Origin: Ophiosphaerella korrae
Taxonomy: Eukaryota; Ascomycota; Dothideomycetes; Pleosporales; Phaeosphaeriaceae
Assembly (NCBI GenBank): GCA_028456385.1
Contig: JALNQF010000127.1
Coordinates: 61,656-125,655 of the forward strand
DNA length: 64,000 nt
Direction: 5' to 3'
In this document: positions 26,757-39,354 of the stretch, in pieces
How the letters are laid out: every line of letters starts with the position of its first letter
Position numbering within the stretch: the first letter of the stretch is position 1
Program-made: the position numbers and the translations under genes
Notes under the pieces: model-generated
The model's input: the letters and a program-made list of their open reading frames with translations, nothing else
Database searches by the model: none
What the model was told of the DNA's origin: nothing

Positions 26757-29700
26757 ACTACTTATAAAGTTACTAAGCTAAACCTCTACTATAAAAAGTA
26801 AAATATTAAAGTAGACTAAGTAAAAGATAAAAACTAAGCTATATATATATTATTATATATAAAGAGTAAAGCAAAATAATTAGTTATTTTATACTTTAAA
26901 AAGTAATTTAATAATAATAATAATAACTATATTAAAATCTTTAAAAAAAAGATTGAGTTTAAAGAAAAACTATAATTAGCCTATTTACTAGTATATAAAA
27001 TAGCTATAGTAGAGCGCGCTATATAGTAGCTGTAATAATATAAGGTAGTAGTAGACTATACTAATAAGTTCTAAAGCTACGTAATATAAATAGAATAAAA
27101 TAATAAGTTATTAATAAAAATATTTTAATATAAACTTAAAAGTAATAAAAGAAGTAAGCTTATACGTAGTAGAGCTATAATTAAGATGTTAGAAGACTAA
27201 ATAGAAAAAGTAATTTAAGTTAATAACTATATATATAAATATATAGTTAAAGCGAAGAACTAAAGACTATTATATAAAGAAAGTAAAAAGTATAAACTAA
27301 AGTATAAATACTAATATAAATATAAGAATAACTAAGTTTAGAGTAGTTATAGATACTTTAAGCTAGATAAGATATATATTAATAATATAAACTTAAGAAA
27401 ACAAGAATACTATTACTATAAGAACGCTAAAGAAGTAAAATGCTAAAAATACTATAAGTATAGTAAAATAAAGTACTTAGTAAAAATTTACTAAGTAAAG
27501 AATAAGATTATATAATAAATTAATATACTTAGGTAGTAAGATAATAGTAGAGAAGAAGAATTAGAAGTAATTTCTAAAAGAAGCTAAGAAAAGAAAGATT
27601 ATATAACTAAGAACCTCTAGTAATAAGATATAAGTAAAAGATATAATTATTATAAAATTACTATATAACTAATAAACCTTATATAAAATATTAAAGTAAA
27701 AGCTATAAATATACTACTAGGAATATAAAGTTATCTAAAGAAGTATTAGCTAAAATAAAAGTACTCTAAGATAGATACGTTATAATACCTTTAACTATAC
27801 TAAAGAAGAGTAAAGTACTAGTAGTATAAGATAATACTATATCTAAGAAAGTAAGTATATATAGCTTAGGATAAAAATAGAAAAGAAAACTAAAAGCCTA
27901 AAACCTCTAAATATAAAATAGTACCTAGAATACTAAAGCTAAAGTAAAAGAAATCTAGAAACTAGTAAATAGCTATTACTTAGTAAAAGAATAGTAAGAT
28001 AAAGAAAGCTAGATATATAAAGTAAGGTAAATCTAATAATATAAATTAGTATATATAAATAATAATTAGGTACTAATTATTAAAGATCTAGTATTAATAT
28101 AATAACTATAATACTAGCTATATATATATAACTTAAACTATTTACTACTATTATAGATAAGATATTACTATAATAATTACTTTACTAACTATTCTAATAA
28201 GATAAGATCTCGATATTTCTTTTATAACAAATCTAAGTATAAATAAAACTAAGAAGAGTATATAAACGTAATATATAAATAATACCTATAAGATAAGTAA
28301 GAAGCTAAATACTTTCTAAGTATAACTAAAGAAAAAGTAAATATAAGTAAGATACTTATAAGTAATTAATATATTAATCTAATTTAATAAACTTATTAAG
28401 TAAAGAAGTATAAATAATATAAAGAGATTAAGATAATCTAAAGATTATTATAAAAGATAAATAAAGATTATAAGATTAGGTCTTTTTTAAGTTTATAGCT
28501 AGTACTAAATATATATCTAGAAGCTATAATACTATTTATACTAAAAGACTTATTAATCTTATAGTAAAAATAAAGAAAGAACAAATAAAAGTATTAGTAA
28601 ATTTAAAGATATTTATAAACTTAATTATACTTAGAGTAGTAGAATAAGTAAAACTCTAACTTTAACTAAAGATAATACAACATCTTATCTATATTATAAA
28701 TAGATAACTAATACTAAGAAACTTATTAGTTAGTAATAAAGTAACTATAGAGATTATTATTAAAGGATATAGTATAAAGATTACCTTAAATATATTAGTT
28801 TTAGTAAATAAAGATATTATATTATAACTCCTATAGCTAGAAGAGTTTATTCCTAAAGATAATTAAAAAACTAGAACTTTTTATTTAATAACTATAAAGA
28901 TATATAAATCTAAGCTTATATATTAGTAGTTTTTAATAGTAGATAAGAAGGTACTATATAAGATAGTAGGTTTAATAGTAACTTATTAATAAAGAATAAG
29001 TACTTCTATAAGTACTAGTAGAGTACTAGGCTAAGAAGTAAGAGTAGAAAAGTAATATATAACTCCTAAAATCTTAGAATAATATAGGAAGTTTAACTAC
29101 TTATTTATAAAAGAGATAAATATACTAGTATTACCTAAGTACTAACCTTAAGACTATATAATTAATTTATAAGAAAGAAACGAGCTACCTTTTAGGCCTA
29201 TTTACTAATTAATAGAGAGTAAATTAGTAATACTCTAAGAAAGACTAAATAAAGACTTAAAGAAAGGATATATAAAAAAATTCTTATTCTTAGTAAGATT
29301 TCTAATTCTCTTTATACCTAAGAAGAAAGGACTACTAAGGATATATATAAACTACTAGAAACTAAACAATATTATAGTAAAGGACTAATACTTACTACTA
29401 AATATAGATAAACTCTAAAATAAGCTAAGCTAAGCTTAGATTTTTATAAAGCTAGACCTAAAAGATAGATACTACTTAATATAAATTAAAGTAAGTAAAA
29501 AGTAGAAGATAGTAATTTAAATATACTATAGATATTATAAGTATACAGTAATACTCTTTAGACTAATAAATATACTAGTAACGTTCTAAAGACTAATTAA
29601 TAATATATAATAAGAATACTTAGATAATATACTATAATATTCTAAAGAGGAAAGTAAGTATATAGAGTATATTACGTAGTTACCTATTATTAACTACAAG

Positions 29701-32340
29701 TAACTACTCTTAAAGAGTATTAGTAGATTAAAAGGTAATAATAAAGCTTATATAGTAATTAAGTAATAAACTATAAATAATAGAAGATTCTTGTAATATT
29801 AAGTATTATTACTCTAGGTTAAAGATTAGATTGTTAATACTATCCTAATAATACGTATTACTAGTAACTATCTACTTATACTAATCTATTTATATAACCT
29901 TATAGATTACTCTAATCTATTATACGTATTTATAGATTACTCTATATTACGTATTTAGGTTATAGTTTATTTCTTAATCTAAGTTATTAATCTACTTGTC
30001 CTATACTTTATTAGTACTTAAGTTAAGACTAATTAGCTCTATCTTAATTTCTCTTGTTATACCTATAATAGAGTAAGTAATAATAGTACTATAGTACTTA
30101 TACTAATATAACCTATAATTAAAGCTAGAAAAATATAAATAGTATAAAAGAGAAGTAAAGCTTCTAAGATATATAATAGGTATTAATAAAGTTAAAATAA
30201 GCTAAAAAAAGATTAAAGTAGTAAAAGAATAGAAAGTACCTAAAGTAGTTAAAGATTTATAATTGTTCCTAAAATTTATTAACTTTAACTAATACTTTAT
30301 AAAAAGATTTTTTAAAAAAGAACTACTACTTATAAAGCTTATAAGTAAAGATATAATATAAGAATAGAGAGTAAAGTAGAAGTAAGTATATAAAGAACTA
30401 AAGTAACCTAATATTATATTACTAGTTTTAAATTAATTTTATAGTAATAAAACCCTAGTTATTAAAACTAATATATTAAATCTAGATTATAAAGTAATAG
30501 TGCTATAAGAGTATAAAGAGAAATAGTATCTAATTATATACTACTTAGAGAAGTTCTTAGAATATAAAAAAAGAGATAACGTATATAATAAAGAGCTACT
30601 TATAATAGTTAAGATACTAGAATATTTAAAAGTATATACTAAAAGTATAGTAGAAGTAATTATTAAAATAGATTATAATAACCTAATATACTTTATAGTA
30701 AGTAAGAAGTTAAAAGATAAATTAATATAATAGTTAGAGCTACTAAGATAATATAAGTTTAAGATTTAGTATATACTAAGTAAAGAAAATAGCTAAGTAG
30801 ATAAATTTAGCTAAAAATATAATATTATAGAAAAGAAATAAGTAGTAGAAGAAGCTATACTCTAAGATAATAGATAAAGATACTTAGTACTAAATATATA
30901 ACTAGTAGAATAATATAAAATTAATAACCTAGTTAAGATTATAAATAAAATTCTAGAAGAATTATAAAAAGTAATTATATAATAATAGTATAATAATTTA
31001 GTATATAGGAACTTAGAGATTTTATAAATTATAGATTTAGTTAAATAAAAGAGAAAGTTAAATAATTTATTAAAGAATATATAAATTACTAGAATAATAA
31101 GTATAAGATATATATACCTTATAAAGAAATATAAGTAATAAATATACTAAAAGAATAATATATTAAATATTATAATAGACTTTATTATAAGACTTCTAAC
31201 GTTAAAGGACTTAGTAATAAGAATAGGATATAATATAATAATAGTATTTATAGACTAATTTATAAAATACGCTAAGATAAAAAAATTCTAAAGTAACTAT
31301 ATAGTAGATTAGCTAGAATACGTATTACTAGATGTACTAATATAAAGATAAGCTTTTTATATCTAATTACTAGATAATACTACTTATAGTAATAAAGATA
31401 AAAAAGAAGCTATAAATATCCTATTATCTATAAAAAGATAGATAGAAACAATAAATAGAACGTTAAAGATATACCTAAAGATTTATAGTAATTAGAAGTA
31501 GAATAATTAGGTATTTCTATTACTTATAGTATAATTAGTATATAATTATAAGTACTTTAAAGTAATAAATAAAATACTATATTTTATAAACTATAAGATA
31601 TACCCTAAATTATTTAAGAGAATACTACTAGGACCTAAAATAGAAGTAGTATTAGTTAGAGTTAAAGATATATAAGAACTATATAATAAGATAAAATAAA
31701 GAATTAAAAAAGCTTAGAAATAAAGTATTTTATATATTAAGAAAAAAATAAAAAATAGTACTTTAGCTAAAAGAAAATAATAAAGTAAATCTTTATATAA
31801 AGAATCTATAGATAAAATAACCTAAGGAAGAGCTAGACTATGTTAAAGTTATACTATTTTTAATTAAAGAAAATAATAAGCTAGTTATAAAAATATTAAA
31901 ACTACTTAAAAATACTTAGATATACTCTAAGTACTATATAAACTTACTAGAACTAGCTAAGTAGAAAATACTATTATAATAACAATTCTAATATTAGAAA
32001 GAAGAAGATAATAAGTTTATAGTTAAAGATATTTAAAGATATTAAGAAATAAGACGTAACGCCTTCTAAAGTATATAATTTTTCTAAAAGTAGCTAGTAA
32101 AATAGAAAAGCTACTTAGTAAGTAAAAATACGTATTAACCTAAAGCTAAGCTATAGAATTATTAATAGGAGCTTAAGAAAGTAAGAAATAAGTATAATAT
32201 ACTAAGATATATAAGATACATAAAACTATAGCTAGGATATAATAGATATATTAGTAAAAAGAAGTTTTATAAAAAGACTAACTATATAGAGCCTATAAAG
32301 TACTCTTAGTTATAATAAATTTATTTAATAAGATAATAGT
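26757..32340 (+). pseudogene. Gypsy gag-pol of the family-2 element, interrupted by a solo LTR
   Basis: Plus-strand polyprotein remains. A degraded zinc-knuckle region of gag lies at about 27395-27480. Reverse transcriptase runs from about 29170, with its YxDD box (YLDNIL) at 29618-29641. It breaks at 29669 and resumes at 30076, where words typical of the segment after YxDD (NLQLKLEKCK, then YIIG) follow. RNase H is at about 30400-30750 (word NKELLIIVK), integrase at about 31000-31760 and a chromodomain-like end (word YLVS.NTY.PKAKL) at about 32030-32180. Stops are dense. The reading frame is split across the inserted LTR, direct proof that the LTR came later. Confidence 0.78.
29670..30070 (-). 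repeat. Solo family-1 LTR inside the family-2 reverse transcriptase
   Basis: 401 bp, inverted relative to its host and alignable with the other family-1 LTRs. A perfect duplication GAGTA flanks it (29665-29669 and 30071-30075). It starts TATTACGTAG and ends ACCTATAATA. No internal element sequence accompanies it, so it is the product of LTR-LTR recombination after a full insertion. Confidence 0.92.
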
Positions 32341-32882
32341 AGACTAAATAGTAAGAGAAGAAGTAATATTAATAGAAGTATTAGAATAGTTAAGAACTTA
32401 CGCTAAAATATTATTACTTTCTTTAGCTAATTCTAATACTAGGTATAAAGCCTTATAATAAGTACGCTCTTTAGTAAATTTTAATCTTTTCTTATAATAT
32501 AGTAAATAAGTAATAATAATAGTAAAGAGCTTTTTATTATTCTTAACTTTTTTATAACACTTATTATAAGTTTTATTAAGAGACTTATAGGTTATACTAA
32601 TATAAAAACTCTTTATATAAGTATACTTAGTATACTTTAGAGTAGAATTTAGTATAATATAATAAGGAATACTTAAGAGAAAGTAATCTAGATAAAGTAT
32701 TTCTAAAATATAGTTTATAGCAAAGATTTCTAATAAGAGATAAAGTTTATAAGACTAAGAAAGAGGTAGTATTATAGTAAGATAGTTATTAACTAAAAAG
32801 TAGAGTAAACTACTTATAAGCTAAACTTAGCTAGTAGAAAGCCTAGGCCTAAAAATAGACTTAGTGTAAGAAAGAGAGATAG
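32340..32882 (+). other. 3' untranslated stretch of the family-2 element
   Basis: This AT-rich stretch between the end of pol and the 3' LTR shows no recognisable domain. It ends with the purine-rich presumed polypurine tract at about 32868-32882. Confidence 0.5.
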
Positions 32883-33298
32883 TATTATAATACTAAGTAG
32901 TAAGTAAGCTATTATATTATACGTACTTAGGCTAGGTAATATAGTATAATAAAATACGTAACTATTTAGTAGTAAATACTCTAGAGTAAATACTCTAGGG
33001 TAAACGCTTTAGAATAAGCGCTTAGGAATTAATACTAAATAGTAAGTATATAAAGATATTAATAGACCTTTATAAACTATTATATTTAATCTTTTCTTTA
33101 TACTCTTATCTAAATAGAGTATTATAACTAATACTTTAATTAGATTCTTATCTACTTATTAATACTTATATACTTTATAATACTCTAATAAAAGCTAACT
33201 ATTAATTAAGTTAAGTAATTAACTTATTTCTTAACCTCGCTTATTTTATAGAAGCTTACTTACTCTTATTACTTTTACTTATTTCTAAAGTCTTAATA
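32883..33298 (+). repeat. 3' LTR of the family-2 element
   Basis: Pairs with 12106-12521 and is followed by the right-hand AATTT duplication. It retains slightly more GC (for example GTAAACGC and AAGCGCTTAGG) than the 5' copy. Confidence 0.88.
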
Positions 33299-33303
33299 AA
33301 TTT

Positions 33304-34462
33304 ATCTAGGTTTAGAAGTAAGTTAGTATCTCTAATAGTTAAACTATTACTACACTAAGTATTATTAATAAGTTAGTATCTTTACTCTTTTCTTTTTACT
33401 AGAAACTAATAGTTACTATATAGGCTTTTACTTAATTTAAAAACTTCTTAGGTTAATAATTTTAAATTATCTTATTAACTACGTCTTTTAGTTTATTAAG
33501 TATAGAGAATCGATATTCTTTTTAGGCTTTATAAAGTACTATATTAATTTAAACTAGTAGAATAATATTAGAGTAGATATAGCTTAACTCTATAAAGTTA
33601 AATCTTAACGTAGCTTCTTAATATAAGAAAACTTTAATTAGTATCTTTTTTTCTTTTAGCTTTAGCTAGTTAGTAATCTATATCTTTACTAGCTATTCTT
33701 CTATAACCTAAGTACTTATAAGAAAAAAAGTACTTTTATTAGTAATATATTACTAGAACTATTTCTAACTTTAGTTATTATTTTCTAGCTATCTAAGCTC
33801 TACTTTTACTTTTTAGTCTAATTAATTCTCTACTTTATAAGGCTATACTAAAGAGTTATAGACTTACTTAATCTTTTTACTTTTTAACTTAAATATAGTA
33901 TTTAACTTAAATTATAGATTTATTTCTAATAAGCTTTTATATCTCTATTTTTTTCTTTTTACTTAATCTTATATCTCTATAAGATCTTCTAGGATTACTA
34001 AAGTATATTTATTTAGAGAAATACTAGTTTATTTTATTAATCTTAGATCTAATTATAAACTATTCTATAATTAATAGTATAGATACTAGGTACTACTAAT
34101 AGTCTTTTAGGTATTTATTTATAAAACTCTACTCTTAGTAGTAGAGTTTCTTATTAGTTTTCTATTATTATATTTACTTATTCTATACTTTTAATTTAAT
34201 TAAATATTACTATAAACTTTATAGTATATTTAGCTCCTATCTTTTTATTTAAAAGAGTATTAACAATCTATTATAAATAGATTCTAAAAAATTATTATAT
34301 AAAAGAGGCCTCTTATAATAAAAAAGCTAGACTAAACTTTAATACTACTAATTATAACTAGTACGCCTTATATAATTTCTTTAATAAACTTCTTTACTTT
34401 CTTTATAGTAACTAGTTATACTCTAGCTATTTTTTTAAGTATAGAAGTTATACTTAAGCTAG
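33304..34462. other. Unassigned AT-rich DNA
   Basis: RIP-like base composition with CpA and TpG nearly absent. I found no LTR, no reverse transcriptase or transposase word and no reading frame above background. It must have been the target DNA of the family-2 element, because the right AATTT duplication borders it. Confidence 0.4.
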
Positions 34463-34464
34463 TA

Positions 34465-34889
34465 ACGTATTCTATTAGCGAAGCAGCTATATTACCAAGA
34501 CGGCTACTCTGAAATACACCAAAAAATCGAAAATTTAACATCTAATATCTTAACAACTATACTATAATAACTTCTAAAAATTTAATAGATTAAAGATTAT
34601 ATATATAGTAGTAATCTATAAAATTTTTAAAGCGTGTAGCCTAGTAGTTCTTAAGATAGTAAAATTTTCTATAGTAAAAAACACTTTTTTATTAATAATA
34701 TTAAATAAACTAGGCTGCACGTTCTAAAAATTTTATAGATTACTACTTTATATATAATCTTTAATCTATTAAATTTTTAGAAGTTATTATAGTATAGTTG
34801 TCGAGATATTAGATATTGAATTTTCGATTTTTTAGTGTATTTTAGAGTAGCCGTCTCGGTAATATAGCTACTTTGCTAATAGAATACGT
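34465..34889. mobile_element. 425-bp foldback MITE, TA-flanked, mariner/pogo type
   Basis: Almost the whole element is a palindrome. The left arm starts ACGTATTCTATTAGC and the right arm ends with its reverse complement; about 180 bp on each side pair with only scattered differences, mostly transitions. A short unpaired centre lies at about 34650-34710. TA flanks both ends (34463-34464 and 34890-34891), the target choice of Tc1/mariner/pogo elements. It has no coding capacity. The left arm keeps more GC than the right, so the two arms were mutated unequally. Confidence 0.85.
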
Positions 34890-34891
34890 TA

Positions 34892-37800
34892 GCTAAAGCT
34901 ATATAAAAGTAGATTATATTAAGTTCTACTTTTATATTAAGTAAAGCTAGTAGTTTAGTCTTATAGACTTAGATTATTACTTTTAAGTATTTTTTTCTAA
35001 GTCTTTTAATCTTACAAAGTTAGTTATATTCTAAGTACTCTTTTACTATGTTTATATTAGCTTTTTAAATAGTAAAGAATATAAATATAATAGAGAGAAT
35101 TTTTATAAAGAGTTTAAAGGTTTAGAAGATTTATATTTTATAATTTTTTTATTTATTACTTTAACTATTACTTAGTTAAAGATATTAGTATTTATTATAT
35201 ATAAGTAAAAGCTATTCTAGGCTAGAGCTACTAGTAGTCCTTTATAGTTCTAAAGTACCTTTTCTAAGTTTTTAGTTATATTTACTATTACTTTTATATT
35301 TATAAACTCTTTTAGCTTATTTACTATAAAAGTAAACTTTATAAACTTTTTAAAATAATTTAGTTTATTACCTAGAAGTATTTATATAAGTAGAGATACT
35401 AGCGCTTTTATATTATTTTATATTACTTCTTTAATATTTAATATTAAAGTATTAATTTACTTAAGCTTCTTTATATAGCTCTTTTATTTATCTACTTTAT
35501 TAAGAGTTTATTCTAGATCTATTCTTATATATATATTATTAAATTAAGTCTATTTAAATTTAAAGAATTTAGCTTTATTTTTATTATAATTTTATATAGT
35601 AAGAGTAAGTACTAAAAGCTCTAAGGTTTTAAACTTTACTATAGTAATATATATAGTTTTAGTAATATTTTCTTCTACTAAGCTCTTTTCTATTTTTAGT
35701 TACTATATCTAGAATCTATTATACTCTTTTATACTTACTATTCTATCTTTTTCTAAATTATTTATTATACTTTTAAGTTAGTTTATTACTACTATTATCT
35801 AAAGCTATACTTGCTATTATCTTATAAAGTTTAATATTATCTAAAAGTCTATTTCTCTATACTTTAGGTCTTATATTCTCTACTAGATATACTAGATTAT
35901 TATATTATTCTAGTTACTTCTTACTCTAATCTATTTAATAAACTCTTAGTAAGTTAGTTCTATACTCTATTAGTAGCTTCTAGTTTCTAGATTAAACTAT
36001 ACCTATCGATTAAGTATTAAGGCTTTTCTTTCTTTATAGTAGTTAATATAGTAGTTTAAGTTTTTATACTTAATATAATATTAAAAGTCTAATCTTATAC
36101 TTACTATATTATACTAGTACTAAGGTCCTATACTATTCTAAAATAGTAGTAAAAAGTTCTTTTAAAATTATAGCTTTAAAATAAAAAGTATTACTAACTA
36201 TAAGTTTACTATAGCTTAAGAAGTTAATAGATACTTACTTATCTTAATTTAAATTTCTATAACTAAGTATACTTTTAGTAGCTAGATAAGTTCTTAGGCT
36301 CTAGTATTTAGGTTATTTATAGCTATAAAAGTATTTACTTAAAGTTTTATTATTTTTAAAGTAATTTATAAGATTATTAACTTCTACTTATATACCTTCT
36401 ATTTTTAGAAGTATTTAGACTCTTCTCTATTCTTAAGTTTAGTTATAAGAGCTAAGTATAAGCTTTATACTAAGATACTTATATATTTTTTTAAGTATTA
36501 TATATAGCTATTTCTTATAGCTTAAGAGCTTTAGTATACTTATAGTTTTTTAAAAAGCTAAGTTAAAACGTTTTACTTATAAGTCTCTTTAAACTAGCTA
36601 ATTAAAGTACTTCTAGATAGTTTTAAAGTTAAAGTCTACTATACTTTTATTACTTATATTATATTTATTAAGACGTTTTAGAAGTTGTACTTATTAAGTC
36701 TTTTTATAATATAGTATCTTTTTATAGTATTTATAATTATTTTTACTTTTTAGTACTTTATAAACTAAGAGCTAAAGTTATTAAAGTAGTTTTAGAGAAA
36801 AAGGTTACTTATAAGTAAGTATTACTATAGCTATATTTAGAGTACTTTTTCTATCTCCCTTTATTATAATGTATTAGACTCTTAGAACTTATTTCTTATC
36901 ATTTCTCTAACTTTTACCTAATCTTTAGCTTTTTCTACTACTATAAACTTAGTTATACTTTATTTAATAATATTTTTTCTTATCTTATTACTAAATATAA
37001 TAACGTTATAGATCTAGGCTCTAATAAGATATTTATAAAAGATTACTTATTTTTTAATACTATCTAAAAACTCTATTATATTAGTACTAGAAAACTTAAA
37101 CTTCTTATTAATAAATAGGGTTTATTTACTAATATATACTCTACTATTCTATTCTTCTATTATTTTAATAGTTACTATAAGGTAGCTAAATATTTCTAAA
37201 GATATTTTAATTATTAGTTAGAGCGTACTTACGCTAGTAGAGCTATTATCTATTATTAGTATATAGGTTCTATTAGGTATATTTTAAAGTCTTTTAAGTA
37301 TTAGGTTTAAGAGACTTAAGTTATATAAAGAAGTTCTTAGCTAGTATATAGATAGTCTTAGTATAGTCTCTTTATTAGATAATAGGTTAGATTCTATAGT
37401 TAAGATTATTTTCTATAATATTCTTTCTTTTACTATCTCTATATATATATATTTTAAGATTATAGTATACTATTTACTACTACTAGCTATTTCTTTTACT
37501 ATACTACTTATTATTCTTTCTATCTTTATTACTTTCTTAATAGTTATTTTTTATTTTAATATTTTATTAGTTATCTATACTTTTACTAGATATTTACTAA
37601 GTACTTAAAGGTTTATTAAGAGCTTCTCTAATATTTTATATTTATTAGCTTCTTTATTTTTAGCTAGTTATACTACTAGCCTCTTATACTACTAATTACT
37701 CTTTAGGTCCTAAGTACTATATATTTATAGTGTATTCCTATTTTTATATTGATACTTATACTTATACTTATATTTTTATTTCTTTTCTAATTCTTATTTT

Positions 37801-38217
37801 AATAATTACTTATTCTTCTACTTTCTTATTTATTACTATTCTTATTCTTGTATTTATTCTTATTTTAATACCTACTTGTTCTTATTCCTTTTCTTATACT
37901 TATTCCTATTCTTATACCTACTTATTTCTATTTTTAGACTTATTTTTATCTATTTCTATTATTTATATAATAGTATATAAGTTAGCGCTCTTAAGACTAA
38001 AGGTTATAAGTTTAAGTTTTACGTTAGTTACTATTTATTATAGTATTATATATCTAATATAGATCTAGGGCTAAAGAGCTTATTAGTCTTTAAGAACTTA
38101 AACTCTATTAGCTAAACTAATTCTAAATATTATTTATACTTATATAAATTATATCTTATAACTTAAAAGCTTATTAGCTACTTTATTACCTCTCCTTTCT
38201 TTTCTTTTTTATATCTT
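34892..38217. other. Unassigned AT-rich DNA
   Basis: 3.3 kb of RIP-like DNA. Plus-strand frames around 36000-37700 can be read for long distances if TAG and TAA are taken as mutated Gln codons, giving Ser/Thr/Pro-rich text, but stop density is near background, so I do not call a gene. No LTR was found. The 110-codon open frame at 37730-38062 is created by a degenerate pyrimidine-rich repeat, listed separately. Confidence 0.35.
37725..37965. repeat. Degenerate hexamer minisatellite, pyrimidine-rich
   Basis: Repeated words of the CTTATA, TTCTTA and ATTCCT type, roughly six bases in period, fill this stretch. It produces an apparent Tyr/Phe/Ser-rich open frame of 110 codons that lacks a coding signature. 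The other strand would read a purine-rich GAATAA-like array, possibly derived from a GAGCAG-type repeat. Confidence 0.55.
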
Positions 38218-38222
38218 CTTTT

Positions 38223-38679
38223 TATAATAGAGCTTTAAGTTATTAACTACTTAAAGTTTTAAAAGAGAGAAGTAAGTAGATTAGGAGTTAATACGTTTAG
38301 AAATAGAGGTAATTATATAATAGAATATAAACAATATAATAGTTCCTAATAGGTAATATTAAGTGTTATTACTTTTAGTTAATAATTAAATTACTTATAC
38401 TATCTTCCTAATATATATTATTACTACTTAAATACTCTTACTAATCTATTAATCTATTACTTATATCTAATCTTAGTTACTATAGATTATAGATTACTAA
38501 TCTATTAATCTATAATATCTTTCTATCTATATACTTTATAGATCTATAGATTATATTACGTATTTTAATTATAAGCTATTTTCTAAACTAAGTTTTTACC
38601 TTACTTATCTTATACTTTGTTAGTACTTAAAGAAAGGCTAATTAGTTCTATCTTAATTTTTCTTGTTTCTACTATAATA
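38223..38679 (-). repeat. 3' LTR of copy 4
   Basis: Aligns with the LTRs of copy 3 (12593-13042, 26302-26751), including the AATCTATT palindromic centre, but is the most diverged of the set. Its ends read TATAATAG and CTATAATA. Confidence 0.75.
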
Positions 38680-39354
38680 CTATTTTCTTCTTTAAGTAGT
38701 TCTTTATTTTCTTTCTATATAGCTAAAGTTATTAATCTAGTTTCTTTATTAATATAAAGTGCTTTACTTTCTCCTATTTTTACTCTTTTAACTTATTATT
38801 ATTTTACTTTAGCTAATTATATATTACGTATAGGTATTAAAATATTTATTTATTCTTACTATAAGTTTTTAAATACTTTTATTACTTATCTTTTTTTAAA
38901 GTATAGTAATACTTATAAAGTGTATATTTATTCTAATACTTAATCTCTTGTAATATTTTAGGTATTTCTATAGGAAAGTATAAGTTAAGAATACTTATAT
39001 ATATAGCTATACTTACTTATAATAAAGAGAGCTATTAACTATACTTAAGAGAAACTATTATTATAGATTATAGAAGGCCTATTAGCGTACGCTAAAAGAA
39101 TATTAGGCTTAACTTCTCAAAAATTAGATACTACTATCTTATAATTAAGCTTATCTAAACTATTTATATAAGATAAAAGCTTTAAATAATAAAAAGTCTA
39201 TTAAATAATATATAGCTTTAGAAGCTAAATTAGATTTAGAGGATACTATAATAGCTCCTCTTTTAAGTAGTTTAAACGCTTTTCTATCTATTAAGTATAT
39301 TTTAAGCTCTTTTTAGAATTTTAATAGAGCTTTTAGTTTACTATAAAGTAGCTT

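Larger units (their letters stand above)
12106..33298 (+). mobile_element. Family-2 Gypsy element, complete ends, holding nested insertions
   Basis: Old plus-strand Gypsy element. Two LTRs of equal length (416 bp) lie at 12106-12521 and 32883-33298, flanked by a perfect 5-bp duplication AATTT (12101-12105 and 33299-33303). The internal part is split into 12522-12592, 26757-29669 and 30076-32882 by a family-1 element with its own nested guest, and by a solo LTR. Without these guests it would be about 6.6 kb. A purine run GTAAGAAAGAGAGAT just before the 3' LTR is the likely polypurine tract. The LTRs differ by transversions as well as transitions, so this is the oldest insertion of the stack. 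Confidence 0.9.

Noticed and set aside
35990..37700. Possible long plus-strand gene if all TAG/TAA are read as mutated Gln codons
   Set aside because: Stop density in this frame is about that expected by chance in such AT-rich DNA, and no domain could be recognised.
37730..38062. 110-codon open frame rich in Tyr, Phe, Ser and Leu, looking like a membrane protein
   Set aside because: It is produced by a degenerate pyrimidine-rich hexamer repeat; there are no charged residues in a sensible pattern, and the flanks are RIP-mutated non-coding DNA.
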